Origin: Ruminococcaceae bacterium UBA7030
Lineage (GTDB): Bacteria > Bacillota > Clostridia > Oscillospirales > Acutalibacteraceae
Direction: 5' to 3'
DNA: 6,532 bases
Assembly (NCBI GenBank): GCA_002494125.1
Contig: DLBD01000007.1
Coordinates: forward strand, 1-6,532
The position numbers were made by a program, and so were the translations under genes. Positions 1 to 6,045 of the stretch are shown here, one piece after another; positions within the stretch are counted from its first letter, which is position 1, and each line of letters opens with the position of its first letter. The notes beneath the pieces were generated by a model, which saw nothing but the letters and a program-made list of their open reading frames with translations, was not told the origin of the DNA and made no database searches.

Positions 1-1
1 C

Positions 2-580
2 GGAAGAAACTTTGAGTATTTTTCAGAGGATCCTGTTCTTTCCGGTTATATAAGCGCTGCGTTTGTAAACGGTATTCAGTCAAACGGCGTTTCGGCTTGT
101 CCAAAGCATTTTGCCTGCAACAATCAGGAAACGAAAAGGACAAAGACCGATACGGTTATAACCGAAAGAGCACTTCGTGAAATCTATCTTAAGGGCTTTG
201 AAATCTGCGTTAAAAATGCAAAGCCCATGAATATTATGACAAGCTACAATAAGATTAACGGAGTATGGAATCATTATAATTTCGACCTTGTAAAAACCAT
301 TCTTCGTGACGAATGGGACTTCGACGGCAATGTTATGACGGACTGGTGGATGCAAAAGAGCAAGAGCCCCGAATTCCCTGTGATAAGGGACAACGCTTAC
401 CGAGTTCGCTCAAGGGTTAACGTTCTTATGCCTGGCGGAAAGCAGACGGATAAAAAGTATAAATCAGACGGCACACTTCTTAAAACACTCGGCAAGCCCG
501 ACGGCATAACAAGAGCTGAGCTTGAAGAAAATGCGAAGCCGGTACTTGAGCTTGTAATAAAACTTAAAATGAAAGGTTAA
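2..580 (+). CDS. Glycoside hydrolase family 3 (beta-glucosidase-like), C-terminal part, 5' end outside window
   Basis: Hydrolyses beta-linked glycosides, probably beta-glucosides, with retention. The reading frame is open from base 2, giving 192 visible residues. Visible GH3 barrel motifs are GRNFEYFSEDP (1-11), the KHF substrate-binding pair (Lys35-His36), RALREIYLKGFE (56-67), MTSYNKING (79-87) and VMTDWW, whose Asp114 (codon 341-343) is the expected catalytic nucleophile. The protein stops about 78 residues after the nucleophile, just past the end of the barrel. No alpha/beta sandwich or fibronectin-like domain follows, as it would in a canonical GH3. This fits the reversed-order GH3 enzymes known from Ruminococcus and Butyrivibrio, in which the barrel is last; the acid/base Glu would then lie upstream of the window. 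No frameshift is seen. The next gene starts 2 nt after the stop, so the two are probably cotranscribed. Family call is firm; exact sugar specificity is not determinable. Confidence 0.9.
   Translation, partial: GRNFEYFSEDPVLSGYISAAFVNGIQSNGVSACPKHFACNNQETKRTKTDTVITERALREIYLKGFEICVKNAKPMNIMTSYNKINGVWNHYNFDLVKTILRDEWDFDGNVMTDWWMQKSKSPEFPVIRDNAYRVRSRVNVLMPGGKQTDKKYKSDGTLLKTLGKPDGITRAELEENAKPVLELVIKLKMKG
571..576 (+). promoter_or_regulatory. Ribosome binding site of the macrodomain gene
   Basis: GAAAGG sits 6 nt before the ATG at 583 and lies inside the last codons of the GH3 gene. It supports the ATG at 583 and suggests translational coupling between the two genes. Confidence 0.5.
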
Positions 581-582
581 AA

Positions 583-1371
583 ATGAACCGGACAGAAAGA
601 CTGCTATTTTTAATAAAATATCTCATAAATGAAAACGACAGGTACAGCACTCTTGAAATTCCCCAATCAAATGAGGAGCGTTTCAGGCTTTATCGTTCGC
701 TTGTAAATGTGCGTATGCCGGATTCAATAGGAGACGATTATCTTGCAGCAGAGGATGAATATCTGAAATCTCTTATTGATGATAAGGGGATAACTGATAT
801 AGATACTTTAACGGAGTCAGAGCCTGATATTTTTATTTGGCAGGGGGATATTACTACGCTTTGCTGCGATGCAATAGTTAACGCCGCAAATTCTCAGATG
901 CTCGGCTGCTTCGTTCCCTGTCACGCTTGTATAGATAACTGTATTCACACCTTTTCAGGCGTAAGGCTTCGTATAAAATGCGATGAGCTTATGAAGGCTC
1001 AGGGGTTTGAGGAGCCGACAGGAACGGCGAAAATTACACCTGCCTACAATCTGCCGTGTAAGTACGTTATTCATACTGTCGGGCCGATTGTAAGCGGTGC
1101 GCTTACCAAAAAGGACTGCAGTCTGCTTGAAAGCTGCTATCGCTCCTGCCTTGAGATTGCGGAGGAAAACGGTGCGAAAAGCATCGCCTTTTGCTGTATT
1201 TCAACCGGTGTTTTCGGATTTCCTCAAAGAGAGGCTGCCGAGATTGCGGTAAAAACCGTAAGGCAGTATAAAGCTCAAACCAAAAGCAATATTAAGGTTA
1301 TATTTAATGTTTTTAAGGACGAGGACAAAACAATCTATGAAAACATACTCGGAAAAAAATTAAAAAAATAA
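583..1371 (+). CDS. Zinc-dependent macrodomain protein-ADP-ribose hydrolase
   Basis: A 262-residue cytoplasmic protein with an 80-residue N-terminal helical extension and a macrodomain from about residue 83. Visible landmarks are QGDIT (87-91), VNAANSQMLGC (99-109), HTVGP (164-168) and the phosphate-binding ISTGVFGFPQ (206-215). The stretch GCFVPCHACIDNCIH (108-122) is the hallmark of the zinc macrodomains of Staphylococcus and Streptococcus; Cys109, His114 and Cys116 are the expected zinc ligands. Members of this class remove ADP-ribose from proteins and are usually encoded next to the sirtuin SirTM that adds it. Here the following sirtuin is only a remnant. All active-site motifs look intact, so the enzyme is probably functional. 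The last residues (GKKLKK) seem altered: with one fewer A in the A7 run at 1353-1359 the protein would end at GKN and stop at the same taa. The gene follows a GH3 gene by 2 nt. Confidence 0.93.
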   Translation: MNRTERLLFLIKYLINENDRYSTLEIPQSNEERFRLYRSLVNVRMPDSIGDDYLAAEDEYLKSLIDDKGITDIDTLTESEPDIFIWQGDITTLCCDAIVNAANSQMLGCFVPCHACIDNCIHTFSGVRLRIKCDELMKAQGFEEPTGTAKITPAYNLPCKYVIHTVGPIVSGALTKKDCSLLESCYRSCLEIAEENGAKSIAFCCISTGVFGFPQREAAEIAVKTVRQYKAQTKSNIKVIFNVFKDEDKTIYENILGKKLKK

Positions 1372-1491
1372 AAAGGCTGATTGACGGCGCAGATGCTGTT
1401 TTTGCAGGCACAGGCGCCGCCTGAAATAAAAAAGCGCTCCATTTGTATCAATGCGGATATAAATGAAGCTCTTTCGGATTTGATTAAATAA
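1337..1491 (+). pseudogene. Remnant of a class M sirtuin (SirTM-type Sir2, protein ADP-ribosyltransferase)
   Basis: SirTM uses NAD to ADP-ribosylate a partner, classically a lipoylated GcvH-like protein, and is paired with the upstream type of macrodomain. Two pieces are readable. The 5' piece starts at ATG 1337, overlapping the macrodomain end; if one A of the A7 run (1353-1359) is ignored it reads MKTYSEKIKKIKR and then LIDGADAVFAGTGAA, ending at tga 1422-1424. ADAVFAGTGA resembles the start of the Sir2 NAD-binding fold (consensus near ADAVVIGAGAGLS). The 3' piece, in another frame (1414-1491), reads APPEIKKRSICINADINEAL and ends DLIK-stop, resembling the SirTM C-terminus. About 200 or more middle codons are missing. 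No 5' piece/3' piece reading gives an intact protein. This call rests on my recall of the family ends, so it is probable rather than proven. The alternative is random non-coding sequence, which the in-place overlap with the macrodomain gene makes less likely. Confidence 0.7.
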
Positions 1492-1494
1492 TAT

Positions 1495-1535
1495 AACGGA
1501 CTATCGGTTAATTCCGACAGTCCGTTTCGTTTTTA
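1495..1535. terminator. Shared convergent rho-independent terminator
   Basis: A 13-bp stem (1495-1507 with 1514-1526) closes a 6-nt loop. Its one imperfect pair is A·C on the + strand but U·G on the − strand. On the + strand it is followed by a T-rich tail (1525-1534, tttcgttttt), suiting the GH3/macrodomain unit. On the − strand it lies 6 nt past the GH27 stop, with an A/T-rich but poor U tail. It probably serves both converging operons. Confidence 0.75.
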
Positions 1536-3266
1536 TATAGATTTTACGCGGTAGACCTTAACGCCGTGCTTCGGTACCGAAACGCTAATGTTTGAAGTAA
1601 CCGTTCTTTCGTCGCTCCAAAGGTCGTGAATTTCATATGTGCTAACCTTACCAAAATCAAGGTAGCTGTCCTGCGTAAGCGCCTCGAGTGAAAAGCGTGC
1701 AGTTCTTGCAGAGCTTTTTGGATTAAAGAAGCAAAGTGCAACGTCGCCGTTTGAAAGCGGTCGTGCAAGAATGTCAACACCTACGGATTTTGCAATTCTC
1801 TTTGCGGGCTTACAAAGCACATCCTGGTCTATTGCAATAAGCTGCTTGTTTGTTAGAATCTTGAGTGTTGAACTGTTGTTTACAGGATTTGAATTTCCGT
1901 CAAGAAGCTTTCTTATATCGTTTCCGAGCATAAGAGGAGCTGCCATCATACACCATAAAGAGAAGTGCGCAATGTTCTCGTTTTCGGTAAGCTTGCCGTT
2001 TCCTACCTCGAGCATATCGGGGTCGTTATAAGCGCCGACTCTTGCAAAGCTGTACTTCTTTATCGTGTGCTTATAAATAAGGTTGATGCTCTTCCAAAAC
2101 GGGAAAATATCGTGGGTTGTGCGCCACATATTACCTGCCTTTGCGCCCCAAAGGTAAGGTTTTGCGTGCCCCCATTCGCATATTGAGAATGTTATCGGCT
2201 TTTCCTCTGTGCCGGTAAACTCAGCCCATTCCTTAGTAGCCTGCTTGAGCGCTTTGCCCATTCGCTGATACTGAATGAACGAGGAGTCAACAAAGGTTGC
2301 AACAGGATTTTGAAGAACAATTTTGTTTACGCCCTCTTCAAGTTTGATTTTAAGCTGAACTCTTCCGTTGTCGCTGAAGCCGAAGCCCTTCGGGAAGTTT
2401 ACCTCGAAAAGAGTATCGTTCACGATAACCTGAAGGTACTGCTCCTTCAGTGAAAAGTCTTTGCCGTAAACAATAGTAAGGATGTATTCACCCTCTTCAA
2501 CGAGCGGAGTTTTAAGCGTAGCCGTGCCTGAGCCGTGGCTTATAAAACCGATTGCTTTGCCGCTCGGTAAATCCTTGTCGGTGATTGTTTTTGCTCTGCC
2601 GGTGTATTCAGCCCTGTCAGGCGGAAGAGTGATGTATTCGCTTTCGCCGAGTTTGTTAAGCTCAAGATATTCAATCGGCGGACAGCTGCTGCTGATTGAA
2701 CTGTGATGGCAGAAATCATATTTGAGAAATTCGCATCCCCATGATGCAAAGGTGCGTGCGTCGAGAAGCTCGTTGCCAAGCGACGCAGGCATATCCTCAC
2801 AGGTGAGAGTGCCGTTTGAGGAATAAAGGCCAACCTTTAAGCCTTTTTCGTTAATTCTCTTGATAAGTTCCGGTATACCGTCGCTGAAGGTTCTCAAATC
2901 ACCCTGAAGCTTTCCGTCGGCATCCCTCATAGAACTTTGCCAGCAGTCATCGAGGTTTACGTATTTGTAACCTGCGTCCGCAAGACCTGTGTTTACAAGC
3001 GCGTCGGCGATTTCTTCGATAAGAGTCTGGTCGATGTGATTTCTAAAGGTGTTCCAGCTGGACCATCCCATTGGAGGAGTCGGCGCCATACCTTCATCGT
3101 AATCCTCAAGCTTGTCCACGTCTATGGTAAGCTTTCTTGGGGTAAACACTCTTTTCATTGCACAAAGGGGGCAATGTCCATTTACCTTCATAACCATAAA
3201 CCATGCGACAAATGCCACAAAAAGAATTAGTAAAATTGTCAAAAGCACAATTAATAATTTAATCAT
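1533..3266 (-). CDS. Membrane-anchored GH27 alpha-galactosidase with a beta-sandwich domain inserted in the barrel
   Basis: Releases terminal alpha-galactose, as from raffinose-type sugars or galactomannan. The 577-residue protein has one N-terminal membrane segment (about 4-25) with no clear cleavage site, then HCPLC (31-35), then the GH27 barrel from TPPMGWSSWN (63-72). Barrel motifs are NLDDCW (104-109), KYDFC (182-186; Asp184 nucleophile), CEWG (363-366), WRTTHDI (381-387; Asp386 acid/base) and NDPDML (414-419). A C-terminal beta domain fills about 490-577. Residues about 200-333 sit between the nucleophile strand and CEWG; they are beta-rich (SGTATLKTPLVEEGEYILTI) and look like an inserted CBM6/CBM35-type module, which explains the length against about 400 for a plain GH27. 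The N-terminus predicts an anchored enzyme facing outside. Start ATG overlaps the upstream stop by one base (taatg), and a strong GAGGAGA lies in front. Family assignment is firm; the inserted module's ligand is unknown. Confidence 0.93.
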   Translation of the reverse strand: MIKLLIVLLTILLILFVAFVAWFMVMKVNGHCPLCAMKRVFTPRKLTIDVDKLEDYDEGMAPTPPMGWSSWNTFRNHIDQTLIEEIADALVNTGLADAGYKYVNLDDCWQSSMRDADGKLQGDLRTFSDGIPELIKRINEKGLKVGLYSSNGTLTCEDMPASLGNELLDARTFASWGCEFLKYDFCHHSSISSSCPPIEYLELNKLGESEYITLPPDRAEYTGRAKTITDKDLPSGKAIGFISHGSGTATLKTPLVEEGEYILTIVYGKDFSLKEQYLQVIVNDTLFEVNFPKGFGFSDNGRVQLKIKLEEGVNKIVLQNPVATFVDSSFIQYQRMGKALKQATKEWAEFTGTEEKPITFSICEWGHAKPYLWGAKAGNMWRTTHDIFPFWKSINLIYKHTIKKYSFARVGAYNDPDMLEVGNGKLTENENIAHFSLWCMMAAPLMLGNDIRKLLDGNSNPVNNSSTLKILTNKQLIAIDQDVLCKPAKRIAKSVGVDILARPLSNGDVALCFFNPKSSARTARFSLEALTQDSYLDFGKVSTYEIHDLWSDERTVTSNISVSVPKHGVKVYRVKSI

Positions 3267-4408
3267 TACAGTCCTATCTCCTCAAAAAACTTCAGCTGAT
3301 TTTCAGCCTCGGTCAAAGTATTATTATCTCCTAAATTTGAAATGGCTTTTTTGGTAAAGCTTCGTCGGTGCTTTGCCGTATAAGCAAATCGGTATACCCA
3401 CGCCGCAGGGGTGAGGTAAGGCCTTTTGTCAATAAAGCCGATATATTTAAGCCGCCTTAATTTCTCGTAAGACGGGAAGGCAAGCCGAAGCCTTGTCATA
3501 AGCGGCGAAACGCTTTTACCCTCTTCAAGCTCACGCCTTGTAAGAACGGCGCTCTTGTTGTCGGAAAGGCTGCCGAACACACCTGATGAAACGAGGTACT
3601 CTTCAAGCTTGTTTGTGTCGCCTCCAAAGTCCGTGCCAACGCCGAACCAGCGGCTGCAGACAGTTAGAATGTTTTTACCGAAAGCCGAAAGGTTAAGCTT
3701 TTCAAGCTCCGCAAAAACCTTGTCATAGTTAATCTCGAAAGTCTTCTGAAGCACAGCCATATCAAGCACAAGGCGTATGCCTGCGCCGTAATATTTTATA
3801 TGGTGTGCCATATGCGCAATGAGATACGCAAGGTGAAAGTCCGCCTCCAAAACGCCCTTGACTCCGTTAAACTCTGCGTTTTCAAAAGCCGTGTTAAACG
3901 CCTTTTCACCGTAGTCCTCAAGCATTGTATTGTGCACCTCTAAAAGCACATCATATTTTTGAAAATCGTGAACTGCACCGTTTGGCGCAGTACATTCAAA
4001 GCCGTGTGCTTTAAGCGCTGCTTCGGCTTTTTTTATATCCTCTTTTTTTATAAGCAGGTCGATGTCGCCCATAGCCCGGCTTTCTTTAACCGGATATAAC
4101 TCACGCAAAACTGCGCCCTTAAAAAGAAGGTATCTTACAGAGCATTCTTCCATAACCTTTTCAAGCTCTGTCAATACAAGCTTTTGCCTTTCAGCTGTGA
4201 AGACGTAGTCGATAAAGCTGTTTTTAAGCGCTTTTTCAAATTTTTCGTTAAAGCCCTTTTCGAGCGAGCACCACAAAACGCCGAGCAGATTGTGATGCGC
4301 CGCAAGCGACAGAAGAAAGCCTAAATCGGCGCCGTCATCAATTTTAAGCGTTTCGCCGTTTAAGTACGCACGGCAAGCGGTTATTAAAAACTTCTCTTCG
4401 TATTTCAT
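3266..4408 (-). CDS. Nucleotidyltransferase family protein (NTP_transf_5 / PF14907 type), function unknown
   Basis: A 380-residue soluble protein. The diagnostic block is YLLFKGAVLRELYP (93-106) followed by RAMGDIDLLI (111-120): a nucleotidyltransferase-fold metal site with Asp115 and Asp117. A likely third acidic position is Glu157 in LLEVHNTM (155-162). The conserved helical part HLAYLIAHMAHHIKYYG (192-208) is also typical of the family. These proteins presumably transfer a nucleotide to an unknown acceptor; some members occur in surface-polysaccharide or peptide-modification loci, but no substrate is established. It lies between a small membrane protein gene (2-nt gap upstream) and the GH27 gene (1-nt overlap downstream). 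Its own Shine-Dalgarno is poor: the nearest AAGG is about 16 nt upstream of the ATG, so translation is probably coupled to the gene before it. Catalytic residues appear intact. Family call is good; biological role is open. Confidence 0.85.
   Translation of the reverse strand: MKYEEKFLITACRAYLNGETLKIDDGADLGFLLSLAAHHNLLGVLWCSLEKGFNEKFEKALKNSFIDYVFTAERQKLVLTELEKVMEECSVRYLLFKGAVLRELYPVKESRAMGDIDLLIKKEDIKKAEAALKAHGFECTAPNGAVHDFQKYDVLLEVHNTMLEDYGEKAFNTAFENAEFNGVKGVLEADFHLAYLIAHMAHHIKYYGAGIRLVLDMAVLQKTFEINYDKVFAELEKLNLSAFGKNILTVCSRWFGVGTDFGGDTNKLEEYLVSSGVFGSLSDNKSAVLTRRELEEGKSVSPLMTRLRLAFPSYEKLRRLKYIGFIDKRPYLTPAAWVYRFAYTAKHRRSFTKKAISNLGDNNTLTEAENQLKFFEEIGL
3272..3283 (-). promoter_or_regulatory. Ribosome binding site of the GH27 gene
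   Basis: GAGGAGA (3277-3283) lies 10 nt before the start codon, and a second AGGA (3272-3275) lies 5 nt before it. Both are inside the 3' end of the nucleotidyltransferase gene. They support the ATG at 3266 despite the 1-nt overlap. Confidence 0.65.
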
Positions 4409-4410
4409 AG

Positions 4411-4914
4411 TTAAAACAGAGCAACCTTAAACACAGTGCTCAAAAGTGTAATAATAAGTCCTGCAATAAATACGCCGACCGCAATAACGCCAAAGCTCTT
4501 TTTCTTGTCAAGATGAAGCAGCGATGCAAGAAGAGCACCGGTCCAACCGCCCGTGCCGGGCAGGGGAATCGCAACAAATAAAAGCAGCCCCCATACGCCG
4601 TATTTGTCAATCTTGTCGCGCTTTTTCAGCGTCTTTTCCTCAAGCCAGTAAACAAGCTTGTTTATAACAGGCACTTTTTTAAGCAATTCAAAAATCCAGT
4701 TTATCAAAAGGAGAATAAACGGAATAGGAATAATATTGCCGATAAAGCTGATAATAAAGCCTACAAAAGGATTCATATCAAGCAGTGCTATTGCGGTGAA
4801 CATACCGAGCCTGCACTCAAGTATCGGACAAAGTGAAATTATAAATACAACAAGCCAGTCAGGTATACCGTGGTTTGTCAGAAACTGCTGTAAGCTTTGT
4901 ACTAATTCGTGCAT
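4411..4914 (-). CDS. Small multi-drug export family membrane protein (PF06695 / COG2426)
   Basis: A 167-residue integral membrane protein with about four hydrophobic stretches (roughly 19-45, 50-76, 107-133 and 140-165). The family marks are CPILECRLG (29-37), matching the usual P-x-x-E-x-R motif with Glu33 and Arg35, and VAIPLPGTGGWTGALLA (114-130), a glycine/proline-rich re-entrant-like loop. A basic stretch (94-104) lies in the middle loop. The family name suggests export of small drugs, but that activity is not well established and the physiological substrate is unknown. Length is normal for the family. The ATG is supported by an AAGGGG Shine-Dalgarno with 6-nt spacing that overlaps the stop of the NUDIX gene, 10 nt upstream. 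It is the second gene of the presumed − strand operon. Confidence 0.85.
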   Translation of the reverse strand: MHELVQSLQQFLTNHGIPDWLVVFIISLCPILECRLGMFTAIALLDMNPFVGFIISFIGNIIPIPFILLLINWIFELLKKVPVINKLVYWLEEKTLKKRDKIDKYGVWGLLLFVAIPLPGTGGWTGALLASLLHLDKKKSFGVIAVGVFIAGLIITLLSTVFKVALF

Positions 4915-4920
4915 TATAAT

Positions 4921-4926
4921 CCCCTT
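4921..4926 (-). promoter_or_regulatory. Ribosome binding site of the small multi-drug export family gene
   Basis: AAGGGG, 6 nt before the ATG at 4914. It overlaps the taa stop codon of the NUDIX gene, which points to coupled translation. Confidence 0.65.
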
Positions 4927-5761
4927 AAGTGTTATTTATTGAGTGAATTTCAATTCCCTCTGCCTCGTGACCACGATAGAACTTTTCGGGAGAGGCGGGC
5001 TCGCTTGGATACTCGTTTTCAATATAGCCCTGAGAGATGAGAAATTTTTCCGCCTCGATAAGAATTTTTACGTCGTTGTCAAATCTTAATCTCTGTAAAG
5101 CTGTATGAAACGGTAACCACTCGCAAGCGGCAATTTCGCTTTCCTGAATAACGGTTTGCTCGTCGTCTGTTGTGCCGACAAATATGGAAACCTTTTTATC
5201 TATTCTGTCACGGATTTGATACGAGGATATTCCCTCAAAGCCGAAATGGATATTCACATGAATTCCTGTTTCCTCAAGCACCTCTCGTCTTGCGGCGTCA
5301 TATTTTGTTTCGCCCATTTCGATATGTCCCTTTGGAAATCCCCAGTTTGCATTTCTGTTTTTTACAAGAAGGAAGCGCACACGGTCAGTTTTGCGATAGA
5401 CGATAGCGCCTGCACTTGTTTCATACATACATTTTGTGACCTCATATCCTTTAAGTTCGTTTTCCATATCAAGTGCGGATATGATGTCTATGTTGATATA
5501 ACGTTCTCCTTCTTTTGCAACAATCCAGATTTTGCCTATGTTGCGGCGCTTGCTTTTTTCCATTGGCTCTATAAGGGCGATTATCCTGCCTTCAAAGCTG
5601 TACTGCGCGTTGTCGCCGTCTGAGCCGATATAAAAGGCATATTCTCCATTGGCGTCGCCGCCTTCGATGCGTCCAAACGCAAGGGCGCAGAAAATGTCGC
5701 TTTCCCTGTCATATCTGCCCGCGGGAGTAATAACTCGCGCGCTGACAATTTTGCCAAGCAT
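4925..5761 (-). CDS. NUDIX hydrolase with N-terminal pyrophosphatase-like domain (Ap4A hydrolase-like)
   Basis: A 278-residue cytoplasmic enzyme predicted to cleave nucleoside diphosphate-X compounds. The NUDIX domain spans about 112-245. Its box is complete at 145-167: Gly145, Glu151, then REVLEETGI (159-167), including the metal-binding Glu163 and Glu164. The surrounding AGAIVYRK (117-124) and NANWGFPKGH (137-146) resemble bis(5'-nucleosyl)-tetraphosphatases. The first about 100 residues (MLGKIVSARVITPAGRYD and IIALIEP, 60-66) resemble a small family I inorganic-pyrophosphatase-like domain, but the usual YPVNYGYIEG is changed to CALAFGRIEG, so that half is probably not catalytic. A TTG at 5779 would add six residues; I chose ATG 5761 because MLGKIV fits the domain start and GGTGG lies 7 nt upstream. 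It is the first gene of the − strand cluster, behind a recognisable promoter. Exact substrate is not determinable. Confidence 0.9.
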   Translation of the reverse strand: MLGKIVSARVITPAGRYDRESDIFCALAFGRIEGGDANGEYAFYIGSDGDNAQYSFEGRIIALIEPMEKSKRRNIGKIWIVAKEGERYINIDIISALDMENELKGYEVTKCMYETSAGAIVYRKTDRVRFLLVKNRNANWGFPKGHIEMGETKYDAARREVLEETGIHVNIHFGFEGISSYQIRDRIDKKVSIFVGTTDDEQTVIQESEIAACEWLPFHTALQRLRFDNDVKILIEAEKFLISQGYIENEYPSEPASPEKFYRGHEAEGIEIHSINNT

Positions 5762-5797
5762 TTCATCACCACCAAACAAATAGATATATACATTTTT

Positions 5798-5826
5798 ATT
5801 ATATAAAAAAGTCGCTTATAATACAA
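5798..5826 (-). promoter_or_regulatory. Promoter of the NUDIX-GH27 operon
   Basis: A sigma-A-type promoter: -35 TTGTAT (5821-5826), exact 17-nt spacer, -10 TATAAT (5798-5803). It lies about 37 nt upstream of the NUDIX start, giving a leader of about 30 nt. No operator repeat is evident. It also supports the ATG start over the upstream TTG. Confidence 0.6.
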
Positions 5827-5851
5827 GTTAATATTTTGTGAATTGTTGCTA

Positions 5852-5888
5852 ACAAAAATGCACGGGTGTTTTCCCCGTGCATTTTTGT
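5852..5888. terminator. Strong rho-independent terminator, symmetric hairpin
   Basis: A perfect 15-bp stem (5852-5866 with 5874-5888) with a 7-nt loop, a GC-rich top (gcacggg/cccgtgc) and A5/T5 flanks, so it can terminate in either direction. On the − strand it sits 2 nt after the stop of the small frame ending at 5891, so it most likely ends that unit and insulates the NUDIX promoter. Confidence 0.85.
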
Positions 5889-5890
5889 CA

Positions 5891-6008
5891 TTATTTTTGC
5901 TTTTTAGAAAGCTTGATATATGCGAGTTTTCTGTTATGTGAGCCGTGTTCGATGAAATGGATGTTTTCCTCCCTCATAAAGCAAATAGCTGTCGGGGTTT
6001 TGTTTCAT
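5891..6008 (-). other. Possible small-protein gene (24-38 residues), maybe frameshifted, or a small RNA
   Basis: Unrecognised. An ATG at 6008 has a GAGG Shine-Dalgarno (6017-6020) at 8 nt and opens MKQNPDSYLLYEGG, stopping at 5934 after 24 residues. A second frame contains MREENIHFIEHGSHNRKL from ATG 5977 (no visible Shine-Dalgarno), stopping at 5891 after 28 residues. Dropping one C from the CCCC run (5994-5997) joins them into one 38-residue frame, MKQNPTAICF plus the second frame, with its stop 2 nt before the terminator stem. A promoter lies upstream, so something is probably transcribed here. It could be a small basic protein, a decayed gene, a base-calling error in the C run, or a non-coding RNA of about 150 nt. 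No family match is recognised and no function is proposed. Confidence 0.3.
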
Positions 6009-6045
6009 TTAGTCTGCCTCAATCATCCTGTCATTTTATAATTAT

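Noticed and set aside
80..355. Open frame of 91 codons on the − strand
   Set aside because: It lies antisense to the GH3 barrel motifs, has no family resemblance and no ribosome site; a shadow frame.
227..580. A separate 117-residue protein starting at ATG 227
   Set aside because: The same frame is open from base 2 and encodes continuous GH3 motifs before this ATG, so the Met is internal.
2004..2033. NDPDML motif as the GH27 acid/base site
   Set aside because: By comparison with the human and rice enzymes the acid/base Asp lies in WRTTHDI (Asp386); NDPDML is conserved but not the proton donor.
5156..5623. 155-codon open frame on the + strand
   Set aside because: Antisense to the NUDIX domain, Cys/Phe-rich composition typical of a shadow frame, no start signals.
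5762..5779. TTG start of the NUDIX gene at 5779
   Set aside because: ATG 5761 matches the expected start of the N-terminal domain (MLGKIV) and has a GGTGG at 7 nt; the TTG has no ribosome site.
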